Source of the DNA: Paraburkholderia fungorum
GTDB lineage: Bacteria; Pseudomonadota; Gammaproteobacteria; Burkholderiales; Burkholderiaceae
Assembly: GCF_902833645.1 (NCBI RefSeq)
Contig: NZ_CADFGE010000015.1
Coordinates: forward strand, 186,001 to 250,000
Direction: 5' to 3'
DNA length: 64,000 nt
Positions 52,103 through 60,775 of this stretch are shown piece after piece (positions within the stretch are counted from its first letter, which is position 1; every line of letters begins with the position of its first letter). The notes below the pieces were generated by a model. The model ran no database searches. It was not told the DNA's origin and saw only the letters and a list, made by a program, of their open reading frames with translations. The translations under genes and the position numbers were made by a program.

Positions 52103-52996
52103 ATGCGACGTCTTCCTCCGCTCAACGCGTTGCAGATTTTCGAAACCGTCGCCCGGCATCGCAGCTTCACGCGTGCCGCGGATCACCTATGCCTGACGCA
52201 AGGCGCGGTGAGCCGGCAGATCATCGCGCTCGAGGACTATTACAAGTTTCCCCTCTTCAAACGCCACGCCAAAGGTCTGACGCTGACGGCCGAAGGCGAG
52301 TTGCTGCTGCCGGCCGTGAAGGAGAGCTTCGCGCGTATCGAGGAGATATCGCTGCGCCTCACGCGGCAGCGCACCGACCTCGCGCTGAAGGTGCCGACCT
52401 GCGTGATGCGCTGGATGTTGCCGAAGATCATGCGTTTCCAGGCCGAGTATCCCGAGCTGCACGTGCAGATCACGACGACCTGGCAGCACGACGTCGATTT
52501 TCAGCTCGAGCCGTTCGATGCGGCGATCATCTATGGTTCGTCTCCGGGTGTGGGCGTGCAGGCGGTGCCTCTGTTCGAGGAGCGTTTGACGCCGGTGTGC
52601 GCGCCCGATCTGCTGAAAGACAAGCCGCTCGACCAGGTCGCGGATCTGGCGCGCCACACGCTGCTGCATCCGACGCGCGATCATCGCGACTGGAAGATGT
52701 GGCTTGCCAGAGTGAGCGAGATGGATGCAGCGAATGCGCAAGCTATCGACGCCGAGCACGGCCCGAGCTTCGACACCCTCGACATGGCGACCAACGCCGC
52801 GCTGCAGGGCTTCGGTGTCGCCATCAGCGACCTTGCGTTGATCGATGAGGACGTCGCGGCGAGGCGCCTCGTGCGGCCATTCGAGACAGTGCTCAAGACC
52901 GGCTGGCGCTATTACTTTGTGTATCCGGATTCAGTCGCGCATCAGCAGAAGCTGAATCTGTTTCGCGACTGGATCGCGGCGCATTGGGAGGAGTAA
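52103..52996 (+). CDS. LysR-family regulator, GcvA-type
   Basis: 297 residues from MRRLPPLNALQIFETVARHRSFTRAADHLCLTQGAVSRQI, the standard GcvA-type opening, followed by the substrate-binding domain (VPTCVMRWMLPKIMRFQAEYPELHVQIT; FDAAIIYGSSPGVGV). The frame is open further upstream but the family match starts here. GcvA-like proteins often control the neighbouring amino-acid or amine genes; here it is divergent from the seven-gene transport operon. Confidence 0.9.
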   Translation: MRRLPPLNALQIFETVARHRSFTRAADHLCLTQGAVSRQIIALEDYYKFPLFKRHAKGLTLTAEGELLLPAVKESFARIEEISLRLTRQRTDLALKVPTCVMRWMLPKIMRFQAEYPELHVQITTTWQHDVDFQLEPFDAAIIYGSSPGVGVQAVPLFEERLTPVCAPDLLKDKPLDQVADLARHTLLHPTRDHRDWKMWLARVSEMDAANAQAIDAEHGPSFDTLDMATNAALQGFGVAISDLALIDEDVAARRLVRPFETVLKTGWRYYFVYPDSVAHQQKLNLFRDWIAAHWEE

Positions 52997-53047
52997 TAGG
53001 AGCAGGTGGCGCCGGGTGTCTGGGCGGGGAGCAAGGCGCCAGACCTC

Positions 53048-53089
53048 AGACCCGAGACCCGAGACCCGAGACCCGAGACCCGAGACCCG
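53048..53089. repeat. Six tandem 7-bp units (AGACCCG)
   Basis: Six perfect AGACCCG units, preceded by a seventh, degenerate AGACCTC at 53041-53047. The array ends 3 bp from the stop codon end (53093) of the ChaA-like gene. It is a simple-sequence repeat, without spacers, so not a CRISPR. Confidence 0.95.
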
Positions 53090-53092
53090 CCG

Positions 53093-54175
53093 TCAGGGCG
53101 CGAAGGACAGAAACAGATACGCCGCGAACAACGACAGATGCACGGCGCCTTGCAGGATCGTCGTGCGCCCGGAGCTCAGCGTCAGGGTGCCGACTACCAG
53201 CGTGAGCATCAGCAGTACGGTTTCCTTGCCGTCGATACCGAGGATGAGCGGCTGGGCGGTCCACAAGAACACCGCGGCAACCGTTGGAATGGTCAACCCG
53301 ATACTGGCCAGCGCCGAGCCGAGCGCGAGATTCAGGCTGTTCTGCAAACGGTCGGCGCGCGCCGCGCGCACGGCGGCAAGTCCTTCCGGCAGCAGCACCA
53401 GCGCGGCGATGATAATGCCGACCACCGCCGGCGGCGCGCCCGCGTTCTGCACCGCGGTTTCAACCACCGGCGAGAGCACTTTCGCCAGCAACACCACAGC
53501 GACCAGGCACACCACCAGCAAACCGCCGGCCGCCAGCGCGACACCGATGCTCGGCGGGGCGGCATGGACGTCCTCGTCGGGGACGTCGGCGAGAAAGTAG
53601 TCGCGATGTCGCACGGTCTGAACGAACACGAACACCCCGTACAGCACCAGCGACGAGACGCCCGCGAAGGCCAGTTGCGACGACGACAGCAGCGGGCCCG
53701 CGCTGGTTGTCGTGTAATTCGGCATCACCAGCGTCAATACAGACAAGGACGCAAGCACCGCCAGCGCGGCCGCGGCGCCACGGCTCTGAAAGTCCTGCTC
53801 GCGATGCCGGATGCCGCCCACCAGCAGGCAAATACCCACGATCCCATTGCACACGATCATGACCGCGGCGAACACCGTGTCGCGTGCGAGACCGGCTTTT
53901 TCCGGACCGGACGTCAACATCACCGAAACGATGAGAGCAACTTCGATCACCGTCACGGCCACCGCCAGCACCAGGGTGCCGAACGGTTCGCCGACACGAT
54001 GCGCCACCACTTCCGCATGGTGGACCGCCGTGAACACGGCAGCGCACAGTGCGACGCCGATCAGCGCGAGCAGCAGCCCGTTACCCGGCAGGGCATACGC
54101 GGCTCCCAGCACGATCCAGGCGGCGAAAGGCGCGGCGATGGTCCAGCGGGGCAAGGCGGTCGCGGTTGTGGTCAT
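53093..54175 (-). CDS. ChaA-like cation/proton antiporter
   Basis: 360 residues with about ten to eleven helices. Two related segments (AEVVAHRVGEPFGTLVLAVAVTVIEVALIVSVML and IIAALVLLPEGLAAVRAARADRLQNSLNLALGSALASIGLTIPTV) carry the conserved acidic motifs of the Ca/cation antiporter family, similar to ChaA and y4hA. It would exchange Ca, Na or K for protons. AAGGA precedes the ATG. A variable 7-bp repeat lies just after the stop. Confidence 0.88.
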   Translation of the reverse strand: MTTTATALPRWTIAAPFAAWIVLGAAYALPGNGLLLALIGVALCAAVFTAVHHAEVVAHRVGEPFGTLVLAVAVTVIEVALIVSVMLTSGPEKAGLARDTVFAAVMIVCNGIVGICLLVGGIRHREQDFQSRGAAAALAVLASLSVLTLVMPNYTTTSAGPLLSSSQLAFAGVSSLVLYGVFVFVQTVRHRDYFLADVPDEDVHAAPPSIGVALAAGGLLVVCLVAVVLLAKVLSPVVETAVQNAGAPPAVVGIIIAALVLLPEGLAAVRAARADRLQNSLNLALGSALASIGLTIPTVAAVFLWTAQPLILGIDGKETVLLMLTLVVGTLTLSSGRTTILQGAVHLSLFAAYLFLSFAP

Positions 54176-54512
54176 TCGGGCTTCCTTTCGTTGCGGGTTC
54201 TTGTTGCCTGTAGCTGACTGGCGCGAGATGGACAGGTGGGGCGCCGGCAAGACCTGCGAGCGAGCGTAAGTTGCTAAACCATCCCGTCAACAACGCGCCC
54301 TAACGCATTAAATTATAAAGGAAAGTTTTCGGCGGACGAGGCTTTGTGAGCCTGCGGGACGGATTGCGCCGACGCAGTGGCGAAGGTGCGCAACAGCCGG
54401 GTTTGGCAATTGCGTGGAAATTCAGGGGAAACAGACTGGATGTTTCAGTCCGGACGCGCCGCCTTGCGAGAAGCATTGCGCCCGGTGTAGCACTAAGGCT
54501 GCTGACGCGGTT
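54176..54512. other. Intergenic gap, no gene seen
   Basis: 337 bp. AT-rich TAAATTATAAAG near 54307-54318 could serve a minus-strand promoter for the antiporter. A GAAACA ... TGTTTC hairpin lies near 54428-54446. No convincing ORF. Confidence 0.5.
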
Positions 54513-54878
54513 TTACTGTCCGACCGGACGGATCGACAGTGCGTTCTTGACCGACGTCACGCCCGGCACGGCTTGCGCGGCCTGCGTGGCGAGGTCGACT
54601 TGCGGCTGCTCAGGCACCGTGCCGGCCAGCGTCACTGCGCCGCCACGTGCGCGCACCGTGATATTGCTGACCGTCAGGCCCTTGGTCTTCGACAGTGCGC
54701 TGCGCACTTTGCGTCCCAATGCACGGTCGGCTTTCTTGGCCGACTTGGCGTTAGGCGCCGCCGAAGCAGCCATGGGGGCTGCCGTAGCCGCGGCATCGCT
54801 GGTTTGCGCGTACGCACTGACCGATGCCAGAACGATCAGCGCGCCGCCGACCATCTTGATTGCCTGGAATGCTTTCAT
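54513..54878 (-). CDS. BON-domain periplasmic protein
   Basis: 121 residues. A Sec signal (about residues 1-24, ending AYAQ), an Ala-rich linker, then one BON domain (KVRSALSKTKGLTVSNITVRARGGAVTLAGTVPEQPQVDLATQAAQAVPGVTSVKNAL). BON proteins such as OsmY bind phospholipid and stabilise the envelope. AGGAGAG precedes the ATG. Only one BON domain, so shorter than OsmY. Confidence 0.88.
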   Translation of the reverse strand: MKAFQAIKMVGGALIVLASVSAYAQTSDAAATAAPMAASAAPNAKSAKKADRALGRKVRSALSKTKGLTVSNITVRARGGAVTLAGTVPEQPQVDLATQAAQAVPGVTSVKNALSIRPVGQ

Positions 54879-55276
54879 TCAACTCTCTCCTATTGTCATG
54901 AACACGACGGCCCGTGGATGGGCCGGTGTACTACGCCAGCGGTACTTCGGGATCAAACCTGAATGGAACGTTGCTGCGGATCGTGCGACTTCTTGCAAAC
55001 TGTAAGTTGAACAGGTGCGCTTGAACACACGCATGCCGGCAAGGGCTGTGCTGCGGGCCGGAAACACACGATACTCCAATTAGTGCCATGGTGATCGCGC
55101 CGCTGCCCGGAAGTGAGGTTTTGGTACAACGAATGGGCGGATGAGTACGGGCCGATGGCGCTTTATGTCGCTTATCGCTTGATGCAGTGCGCGACACGCT
55201 CGGGCGTGTCCGCTGAGTGCCCCGCTCGCGCCTGCGTCGACCTTGCGCCTCGCGCCTAACGATCCATCCGGACCGC
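54879..55276. other. Intergenic gap, no gene seen
   Basis: 398 bp between the divergent BON and glycosylase genes. No conserved frame or RNA structure was recognised. Confidence 0.5.
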
Positions 55277-55921
55277 ATGCCGAAACAACCGCTACCCATC
55301 TTGCCATTGCTTCGTGACGATTTGCCGCCTGATGCGACCGCGTTGGCGCGTTTCATGGTTGGCAAATACCTGGTGCACGATCTTCCCGAAGGCCGTATGA
55401 GCGGCCGGATTGTCGAGACTGAAGCGTATCCGGTCGGTGACTCGACCAGCCACGCATTTATTGGCCGTCGCCCGTATAACGGCTCGATGTTTCTCGCTCC
55501 CGGCCACGCTTATATCCGGCTCACGTACGGGCTCTCGTACATGCTGAACATGTCCGCGGAAGCGGAGGATATCGGCGCCGGTATTCTGCTGCGCGCCATC
55601 GAACCGCTGGAAGGCTTGCCGTTGATGGAAGCGCGGCGGCCGGGCGTGCCGCTGCGCGATCTTGCGCGAGGTCCTGGCCGGCTCACCACGGCCTTGGGCA
55701 TCGGTCAGTCGTTCGACGGCCGCGATCTTTGCACCGGGCGTGACCTGTGGATCGGCGTGATAGAGAAGGATGTGCCGATCGGCGTGACGACACGCATCGG
55801 CTTATCGCGCGAAATGCATCGGCCATTGCGGTTTTTTGAACCCGGCAGTGCGTTCGTCAGCGGACCACGAAAGCTGCTGCTGCCCCCGCACGCCGAAACT
55901 TTGACCCACGCGCCGGATTGA
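55277..55921 (+). CDS. DNA-3-methyladenine glycosylase (AAG/MPG family)
   Basis: 214 residues. Excises alkylated and deaminated purines. Visible: GRIVETEAYPVGDSTSHAFIGRRPYNGSMFLAPGHAYIRLTYGLSYMLN, with the catalytic Glu in VETEAY, and GPGRLTTALGI. Length is normal for the eukaryote-type AAG family found in many bacteria. Start MPKQPLPILP at 55277 is placed by the family's usual short lead; the frame is open further upstream. Confidence 0.9.
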   Translation: MPKQPLPILPLLRDDLPPDATALARFMVGKYLVHDLPEGRMSGRIVETEAYPVGDSTSHAFIGRRPYNGSMFLAPGHAYIRLTYGLSYMLNMSAEAEDIGAGILLRAIEPLEGLPLMEARRPGVPLRDLARGPGRLTTALGIGQSFDGRDLCTGRDLWIGVIEKDVPIGVTTRIGLSREMHRPLRFFEPGSAFVSGPRKLLLPPHAETLTHAPD

Positions 55922-55964
55922 TCTTTAGTGACGTGTGATGCGGCGAAACATGCGTAATGAGTGA

Positions 55965-56007
55965 AATTGTCGGAACATCAGACAGAAAGGTTACGATCCC
56001 GACAATT
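55965..56007. promoter_or_regulatory. 9-bp perfect inverted repeat
   Basis: AATTGTCGG at 55965-55973 and CCGACAATT at 55999-56007, spacer 25 bp. It lies between the glycosylase stop and the DUF4148 gene; could be an operator or an RNA stem. Confidence 0.4.
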
Positions 56008-56193
56008 ATTACGGTAAGGACGGCACTTCAATCAGGCTCCTACGTCGGTTCCGCCGCATTCTTTCGAATCGAACAATTATGTATCTCGTAATTAAGGGTT
56101 TTCCCTCGATGATCGGGTGACTAGACTGGAATCACTCGCTTCTCACATGGTGTGGCAAGCGAAGCAAAAAATCAGATCTGGAGGTAAGTCATC

Positions 56194-56538
56194 ATGAAAT
56201 CGCTCATCAAGGCAGTCGCTATTGCAGCCATTCTGGCCGCCCCGGTCGCTTCTTTCGCTCAAACGAGCCAACAACCCTTGACCCGCGCGGAAGTTCGCAG
56301 CCAGTTGATCCAGTTGGAACAGGCGGGCTACAACCCCGCCACCAGCAACGACACAAACTATCCGTCTGACATTCAGGCCGCCGAAAGCCGTGTGCAGGCG
56401 CAGAATCCGGCCGTCGCGCAGACGCAGGAACCGGTCGCGAATACCAGTGGTTATGGCGGCACGGTGAGCGGTTCGTCACAAGCGGGTGGCGTGGTCCAGC
56501 CGATGTCCGGCCCGAAGTCGGTTTATTTCGGTAACTGA
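56194..56538 (+). CDS. DUF4148 small secreted protein
   Basis: 114 residues. A Sec signal (MKSLIKAVAIAAILAAPVASFAQ) precedes a mature part with PLTRAEVRSQLIQLEQAGYNPATSNDTNYPSDIQAAESRV, the hallmark of DUF4148 proteins that are abundant in Burkholderiales. Function unknown; found in the periplasm. A candidate terminator with a preceding hairpin follows. Confidence 0.9.
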   Translation: MKSLIKAVAIAAILAAPVASFAQTSQQPLTRAEVRSQLIQLEQAGYNPATSNDTNYPSDIQAAESRVQAQNPAVAQTQEPVANTSGYGGTVSGSSQAGGVVQPMSGPKSVYFGN

Positions 56539-56674
56539 TTGGAGGGCTGCAATGAGGGGCCGCAATGAAGCGTTGCAAGCGCTCAGGTGCGTAGCCTCAT
56601 GAAGTTCGTCGAGCGTGCATCGATTGAGCGCACGCTCGACGTTTAGCAAGCAGTCAGCAGTTCGATACGGATAT

Positions 56675-56706
56675 GACAATGCGCACCGGACGCGGCGCGC
56701 ATTGTC
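56675..56706 (+). ncRNA. Hairpin of candidate small RNA or 3' UTR
   Basis: Perfect 10-bp stem GACAATGCGC with GCGCATTGTC, loop 12 nt. It precedes a Rho-independent terminator by about 35 bases on the same strand, a layout common in small RNAs and in long 3' UTRs. Confidence 0.4.
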
Positions 56707-56740
56707 AAAACAGGAACCTCCGCTGCCGCAAGGTAGCTTC

Positions 56741-56772
56741 GCCCAACCTCTTTCAAGGATTGGGCTTTTTTT
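56741..56772 (+). terminator. Rho-independent terminator
   Basis: GCCCAACCT paired with AGG(A)TTGGGC, loop CTTTCA, then seven T on the + strand. Strong and + strand only; it ends the DUF4148 transcript or an independent RNA. Confidence 0.88.
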
Positions 56773-56842
56773 GCGCCCGCGTGTGCCCGCCTAGGCCGGC
56801 TTACGCCCGGCAGCGAGTCGCACACCCGACTTGCGGCGAATC

Positions 56843-57286
56843 TCAGGGCCGCTCGCCGTGGATATAGAACTCCAGTTGCTGGATGGTGAATTGCTGCTCG
56901 GCGATGATGTTCTTCACCAGGTCGCCGATCGAGACCATGCCCACCAGCCGGTCGTTTTCGATCACCGGCAAGTGGCGCATGCGCCGTTCGGTCATCAGCG
57001 CCATGCAGTCGTCGGTGCTCTGGTCCGGGCGCACGAAACGCACGGCTTTGCTCATGATGTCGCGCACCGGCGTGGCCTTCGACGAACGGTCCATCAGCAC
57101 GACCTTGCGCGCATAGTCGCGCTCCGTCACGATCCCGACGATGCTGTCGCCCTCGGTTACGACCAGTGCGCCGATGCCTTTTTCAGCCATCAGCTTGATC
57201 GCGTCGTAGACGGAATCGTCGGCCTCGACAGTAAAGACGGTGGTGTGATTGGGTTTTGTTTTCAGAAGCTGTGCAACGCTTGTCAT
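56843..57286 (-). CDS. Stand-alone CBS-domain pair protein
   Basis: 147 residues with two CBS domains (VFTVEADDSVYDAIKLMAEKGIGALVVTEGDSIVGIVTERDYARKV and MSKAVRFVRPDQSTDDCMALMTERRMRHLPVIENDRLVGMVSIGDLVK). Such proteins bind adenine nucleotides and act as energy sensors. Start MTSVAQLL at 57286 follows CGGAG. Divergent from the riboflavin gene, no clear partner. Confidence 0.92.
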   Translation of the reverse strand: MTSVAQLLKTKPNHTTVFTVEADDSVYDAIKLMAEKGIGALVVTEGDSIVGIVTERDYARKVVLMDRSSKATPVRDIMSKAVRFVRPDQSTDDCMALMTERRMRHLPVIENDRLVGMVSIGDLVKNIIAEQQFTIQQLEFYIHGERP

Positions 57287-57554
57287 GGAGCGGCTCCGTT
57301 TCGCAGTGCAGCACGCCGATGCGGCGCGCTGTCGTGAGGGACAGGCCATTCCAGTATAGGCGCGCAGCGCCGCTGGAAGTACTTCGGGAATACCTGTGGC
57401 GCGCAGCATATCCGGCATGGGTTAGCGTTCGGGAGCGGCGCGGCGCCACGGCGGTTCCTTGCGCGGCGCATGGACATCCGGGTGCGTTGCGCCGATTAGC
57501 GGTAAACTCCCAGTCCGTACTTGTCTGTACCTTATCCCCGGTTTGATCGGGTTC

Positions 57555-58229
57555 ATGTCAGCACCATTGTCCAACGCCATGCTCACGTCTCACGATCCGT
57601 CGCCAGCAGCAGACGGCGCAATCAACGGCGAATGCGTCATCCTCGACGCTACCGCCACGCTCCCCACGCGCTACGGCACGTTCACCTCCTACGTGTTTCG
57701 CGTGTGCGAAAGCGGCGCCGAACATCTCGCGCTTGTGATGGGCGACGTCGCCAACAAGTCGTCCGTATTGACGCGCCTGCACTCCGAGTGCCTGACGGGC
57801 GACGTGCTCGGCTCGTACCGCTGCGATTGCGGCGAGCAGCTCGATCTGGCGCTGCGCTATATCGCGGCCGAAGGCTGCGGTGTGCTGCTTTATCTGCGTG
57901 GCCACGAAGGGCGCGGCATTGGCCTGTCGAACAAGATTCGCGCGTATGCGCTGCAGGAGCAGGGCCGTGACACCGTCGAGGCCAATCTCGATCTCGGCTT
58001 GCCCGACGACTCGCGCGAATACGATTCGGCGGCGGGCATTCTGCGCACGCTCAAGGTGACCTCGGTGCGCCTGATGAGCAACAATCCGGAGAAGTTCGAC
58101 ACGCTGTCGAAGCACGGTATTCCGGTATGCGAGCGGGTCGCGCTGGCGATTCCGATGCGCGAGGAAAACGAGCGCTATATCCGCACCAAGCAATTGAAGT
58201 TTGGGCACTATTTCGACGAGAACGAATAA
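57555..58229 (+). CDS. ribA: GTP cyclohydrolase II
   Basis: 224 residues. Converts GTP to the pyrimidine precursor of riboflavin. Visible: zinc-binding cysteines in SECLTGDVLGSYRCDCGEQLDLAL, catalytic LRGHEGRGIGLSNKIRAYALQE and RLMSNNPEKFDTL. Stand-alone RibA length, with no RibB fusion. Start chosen at MSAPLSNAML (57555); ATG at 57579 is possible. No FMN riboswitch was seen upstream. Confidence 0.93.
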   Translation: MSAPLSNAMLTSHDPSPAADGAINGECVILDATATLPTRYGTFTSYVFRVCESGAEHLALVMGDVANKSSVLTRLHSECLTGDVLGSYRCDCGEQLDLALRYIAAEGCGVLLYLRGHEGRGIGLSNKIRAYALQEQGRDTVEANLDLGLPDDSREYDSAAGILRTLKVTSVRLMSNNPEKFDTLSKHGIPVCERVALAIPMREENERYIRTKQLKFGHYFDENE

Positions 58230-58375
58230 CCGACGCGTAGTCGCCGGCCGCCTTTTGCAAACGGCAGCCGGCGCTAACACGTTGTTTTCGTCAATAGAGT
58301 GCGGCCTCAGGTGGCCAGCTTTGGCGGAACTGAGGCGCGCCCACGGTGCACAGGTGGTTCGCCCGGGCCGGTGAG

Positions 58376-58585
58376 TCAGAACAGACTGAAGTCGTCGTTA
58401 CTGTCGGGAATCGCGTTGAGCACGTCCTGAAGCGCTCGCCAGCCGACCAGTCCCGCAAGGCCCGCGGAAATCTCCAGAATCGCCGTCCAGTCGCGGCTGC
58501 TCGTCGTTCCGCGCGCGTGCAGTGGACGCCGCGCGGCGATTTTCCGTGATTTCATCGATACGCGCAGCAAAGGGCAGGTATGCAT
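58376..58585 (-). CDS. Small hypothetical protein
   Basis: 69 residues, beginning MHTCPLLRVSMKSRK and ending NAIPDSNDDFSLF. It has a mild hydrophobic segment (ILEISAGLAGLVGW). AGGAG lies 8 bp before the start and it follows the NmrA-like gene by 26 bp on the same strand, so it may be translated as a second gene of that operon. No family recognised. Confidence 0.45.
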   Translation of the reverse strand: MHTCPLLRVSMKSRKIAARRPLHARGTTSSRDWTAILEISAGLAGLVGWRALQDVLNAIPDSNDDFSLF

Positions 58586-58611
58586 GCCGTTTCTCCTATC
58601 GCGAGTGCCGT

Positions 58612-59559
58612 TCAGCGTGCGGCGGCGCTTGCCGGCGAGGCTGCGGCGACGCGCGCCAGGATCGCCGCGAAGGCGTCGGCGAGCGTGGTCGAGCCGAAGC
58701 GCCGCTCGCTGATCCCGGTGTCGACGTCGATGCGGCCCGCGTTGTGCGCGTCGTACAGATCCGTGATGAGACGTGCGTGATTCGCGCCGAGTCCCGCGCC
58801 CTCGAGCATCCCGGCCCATTCGCCGCGGGGCACTTCGTAGGCCGTAATCTGACGCTGCGTCAATGCACCGAGCGTGTGTGCGAGGTCTAACGCGCTGACG
58901 CGCGTTTCGCCTTCGATACTGACCACGCGCGGCGCCTCTTTCGCCGGCCTCTCGTCGAGCAGGAGTTCGGCGGCCAGCAGTCCGACGTCCTCGGCGGCGA
59001 CCGTCGGAAACAGCTTGGTCAACGGATGATGCAGGCTCGGCAGCACGCCTCTCGCGAGCACGACGGGTAAGAGGCGCGCCCAGTTATGCATGTGTTCCGC
59101 TGCACGCAGAAACGTCAATTGCGCGGCAATGGGCGCGAGCCGCATTTCGAGGGTGTGAAACAGCGTCGTAATGCCCGTGCCGCTCGGATGTTCCGCGCCG
59201 TAGTCCGAGAGCGCGAGCACGCGTTGCGGCGGGTCGGCACGCAATACGTTCGCGCTCACGTCGATCACGCGGCGCATCGTGGTTGCGGGATCGGCATCGG
59301 CGCGCGGCACCGGGCACAGTATCTGTACCGCGTATGCCCCTTCGACAGCGCGCGCGACCGAGGCGGCGTCGAGCAGATCGGCAACGGCGATTTCGCAGCC
59401 GATTTCCTCCAGCAGCGCGCCTTGCTCGCCGTTACGGACCACCGCGCGCACGTCACAGCCCGCCCGGCGCAATGCCGCCGCGCTCACTCTACCTACATTG
59501 CCTGCTGCTCCAAAGATCACAAACACGTTCGGCTCCTCGCTGATTCGGTATGTCGTCAT
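58612..59559 (-). CDS. NmrA-family NAD(P)-binding protein
   Basis: 315 residues. Rossmann motif FGAAGNVGRVSAAALRRAG, then an NmrA/atypical SDR body (VARAVEGAYAVQILCP, HMHNWARLLPVV). No YxxxK pair is visible, which suits NmrA-like redox sensors or the NAD(P)-dependent quinone-reductase group. Start MTTYRISEEPN at 59559. Divergent from an AraC gene, 175 bp apart, which probably controls it. Confidence 0.85.
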   Translation of the reverse strand: MTTYRISEEPNVFVIFGAAGNVGRVSAAALRRAGCDVRAVVRNGEQGALLEEIGCEIAVADLLDAASVARAVEGAYAVQILCPVPRADADPATTMRRVIDVSANVLRADPPQRVLALSDYGAEHPSGTGITTLFHTLEMRLAPIAAQLTFLRAAEHMHNWARLLPVVLARGVLPSLHHPLTKLFPTVAAEDVGLLAAELLLDERPAKEAPRVVSIEGETRVSALDLAHTLGALTQRQITAYEVPRGEWAGMLEGAGLGANHARLITDLYDAHNAGRIDVDTGISERRFGSTTLADAFAAILARVAAASPASAAAR

Positions 59560-59734
59560 CTTAGGGAGGCCGGGAACGAGAAACGCGCGGGCGCGGATCG
59601 TCTTGCGCAGATTCGGATGATTGTTTTGTTCTGCGGCGACGCAGCATGCCGATTGTGGCAGCGCGAGCTCAAGCATCGCGACGAAAAACGCAGCACAATG
59701 CACACACGTTGGCCGTCATCCACGAGGGAGAGCA

Positions 59735-60670
59735 ATGAATGCCGTGACACCGATACTGCAACCGCACAGTGGTTCCCGCTTGGTATTGCGTTCCAGCAAG
59801 GCGCTCGGCTGGCAGGGTTTTGGCGCGGATCTGGTCAACGTGTCAGCCGGACTGCACCGGATTCCGGCGCTCAAGCATCATCGCGTGGGCGTGCATGTCG
59901 GCGCGCCGGTCAAGGCGCGTTGCATGTGCAACGAGCGGCGCTACTCCCGGATTCAGGCGCATGGCGACACCGATGTGATTCCCGCGGGCGTCGACGGGCA
60001 GTGGACCGATGAAGCCGCCTGCACGATTTTCAGCGTGTGGATCGGCGAGGACTTCGCGCAGCGCACCGTCGAGCAACTGGAACTGAAAACGAGTGAAGCG
60101 CGGCTGCGTCCGCAGCTCCAGATGCGCGATCCGCGCTTCCAGCATCTGGCCTGGGCCTTACGCGCCGAACTCGAAGCGGATGATGCGTCCGATCCGCTTT
60201 ACGCTGAAAGCCTGTGTACGGCGATGCTGGTGCGGCTGATCGGCAGCGCGCCGATACTCGACAAGCTCGAAAACAAACGCCGTACGCTGGCGCCGAAAAC
60301 TGCCGCGCGCGTGATCGAGTTTATCGAAGCGCATCTGGATCAACGTCTCACGCTCGCCGAACTGGCCGCGCACGCCGAGTTGAGCGTGCCACATTTCAAG
60401 GTGCTGTTTCGCGAGACGCTCGGTATGCCGGTGCATCAATACGTGGTGCAGCGGCGCGTGGAGCGGGCCCGTGCGCTCCTGCTGCAAGGCCGCTTGAGCG
60501 CAAGTCAGATCGCGTTGGAGACGGGCTTTGCGCATCAGAGTCATATGGCGCACTGGATGGGGCGGTTGCTGGGGGTAACGCCGCGGGAACTGGTCAAGTC
60601 AAGCGCGAATCCAGACAACATGATCGAACTCGAACGCTTCAATGCCCGCCGCATCGCGACACTGCGATAG
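59735..60670 (+). CDS. AraC-family transcriptional regulator
   Basis: 311 residues. The N-terminal part has a cupin-like sensing region (HRVGVHVGAPVKARCMCNERRYSRIQAHGDTDVIPAGVDG) and the C-terminal end has two AraC helix-turn-helices (LTLAELAAHAELSVPHFKVLFRET; SASQIALETGFAHQSHMAHWMGRLLG). GAGGGAGAG precedes the ATG. Divergent from the NmrA-like gene. Confidence 0.9.
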   Translation: MNAVTPILQPHSGSRLVLRSSKALGWQGFGADLVNVSAGLHRIPALKHHRVGVHVGAPVKARCMCNERRYSRIQAHGDTDVIPAGVDGQWTDEAACTIFSVWIGEDFAQRTVEQLELKTSEARLRPQLQMRDPRFQHLAWALRAELEADDASDPLYAESLCTAMLVRLIGSAPILDKLENKRRTLAPKTAARVIEFIEAHLDQRLTLAELAAHAELSVPHFKVLFRETLGMPVHQYVVQRRVERARALLLQGRLSASQIALETGFAHQSHMAHWMGRLLGVTPRELVKSSANPDNMIELERFNARRIATLR

Positions 60671-60775
60671 GGCTTCAGAGCGCACTGCAGCATAAGCAGT
60701 TTGGAGTTCCCGCTCTATTGCCCTCACTCGATTTGTATAGCTAAATACGCGGACTTCGCAACCGGAGGCCGTCAT

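Noticed and set aside
53041..53089. Possible CRISPR-like array
   Set aside because: Units are 7 bp and directly abutting without spacers; it is a simple-sequence repeat.
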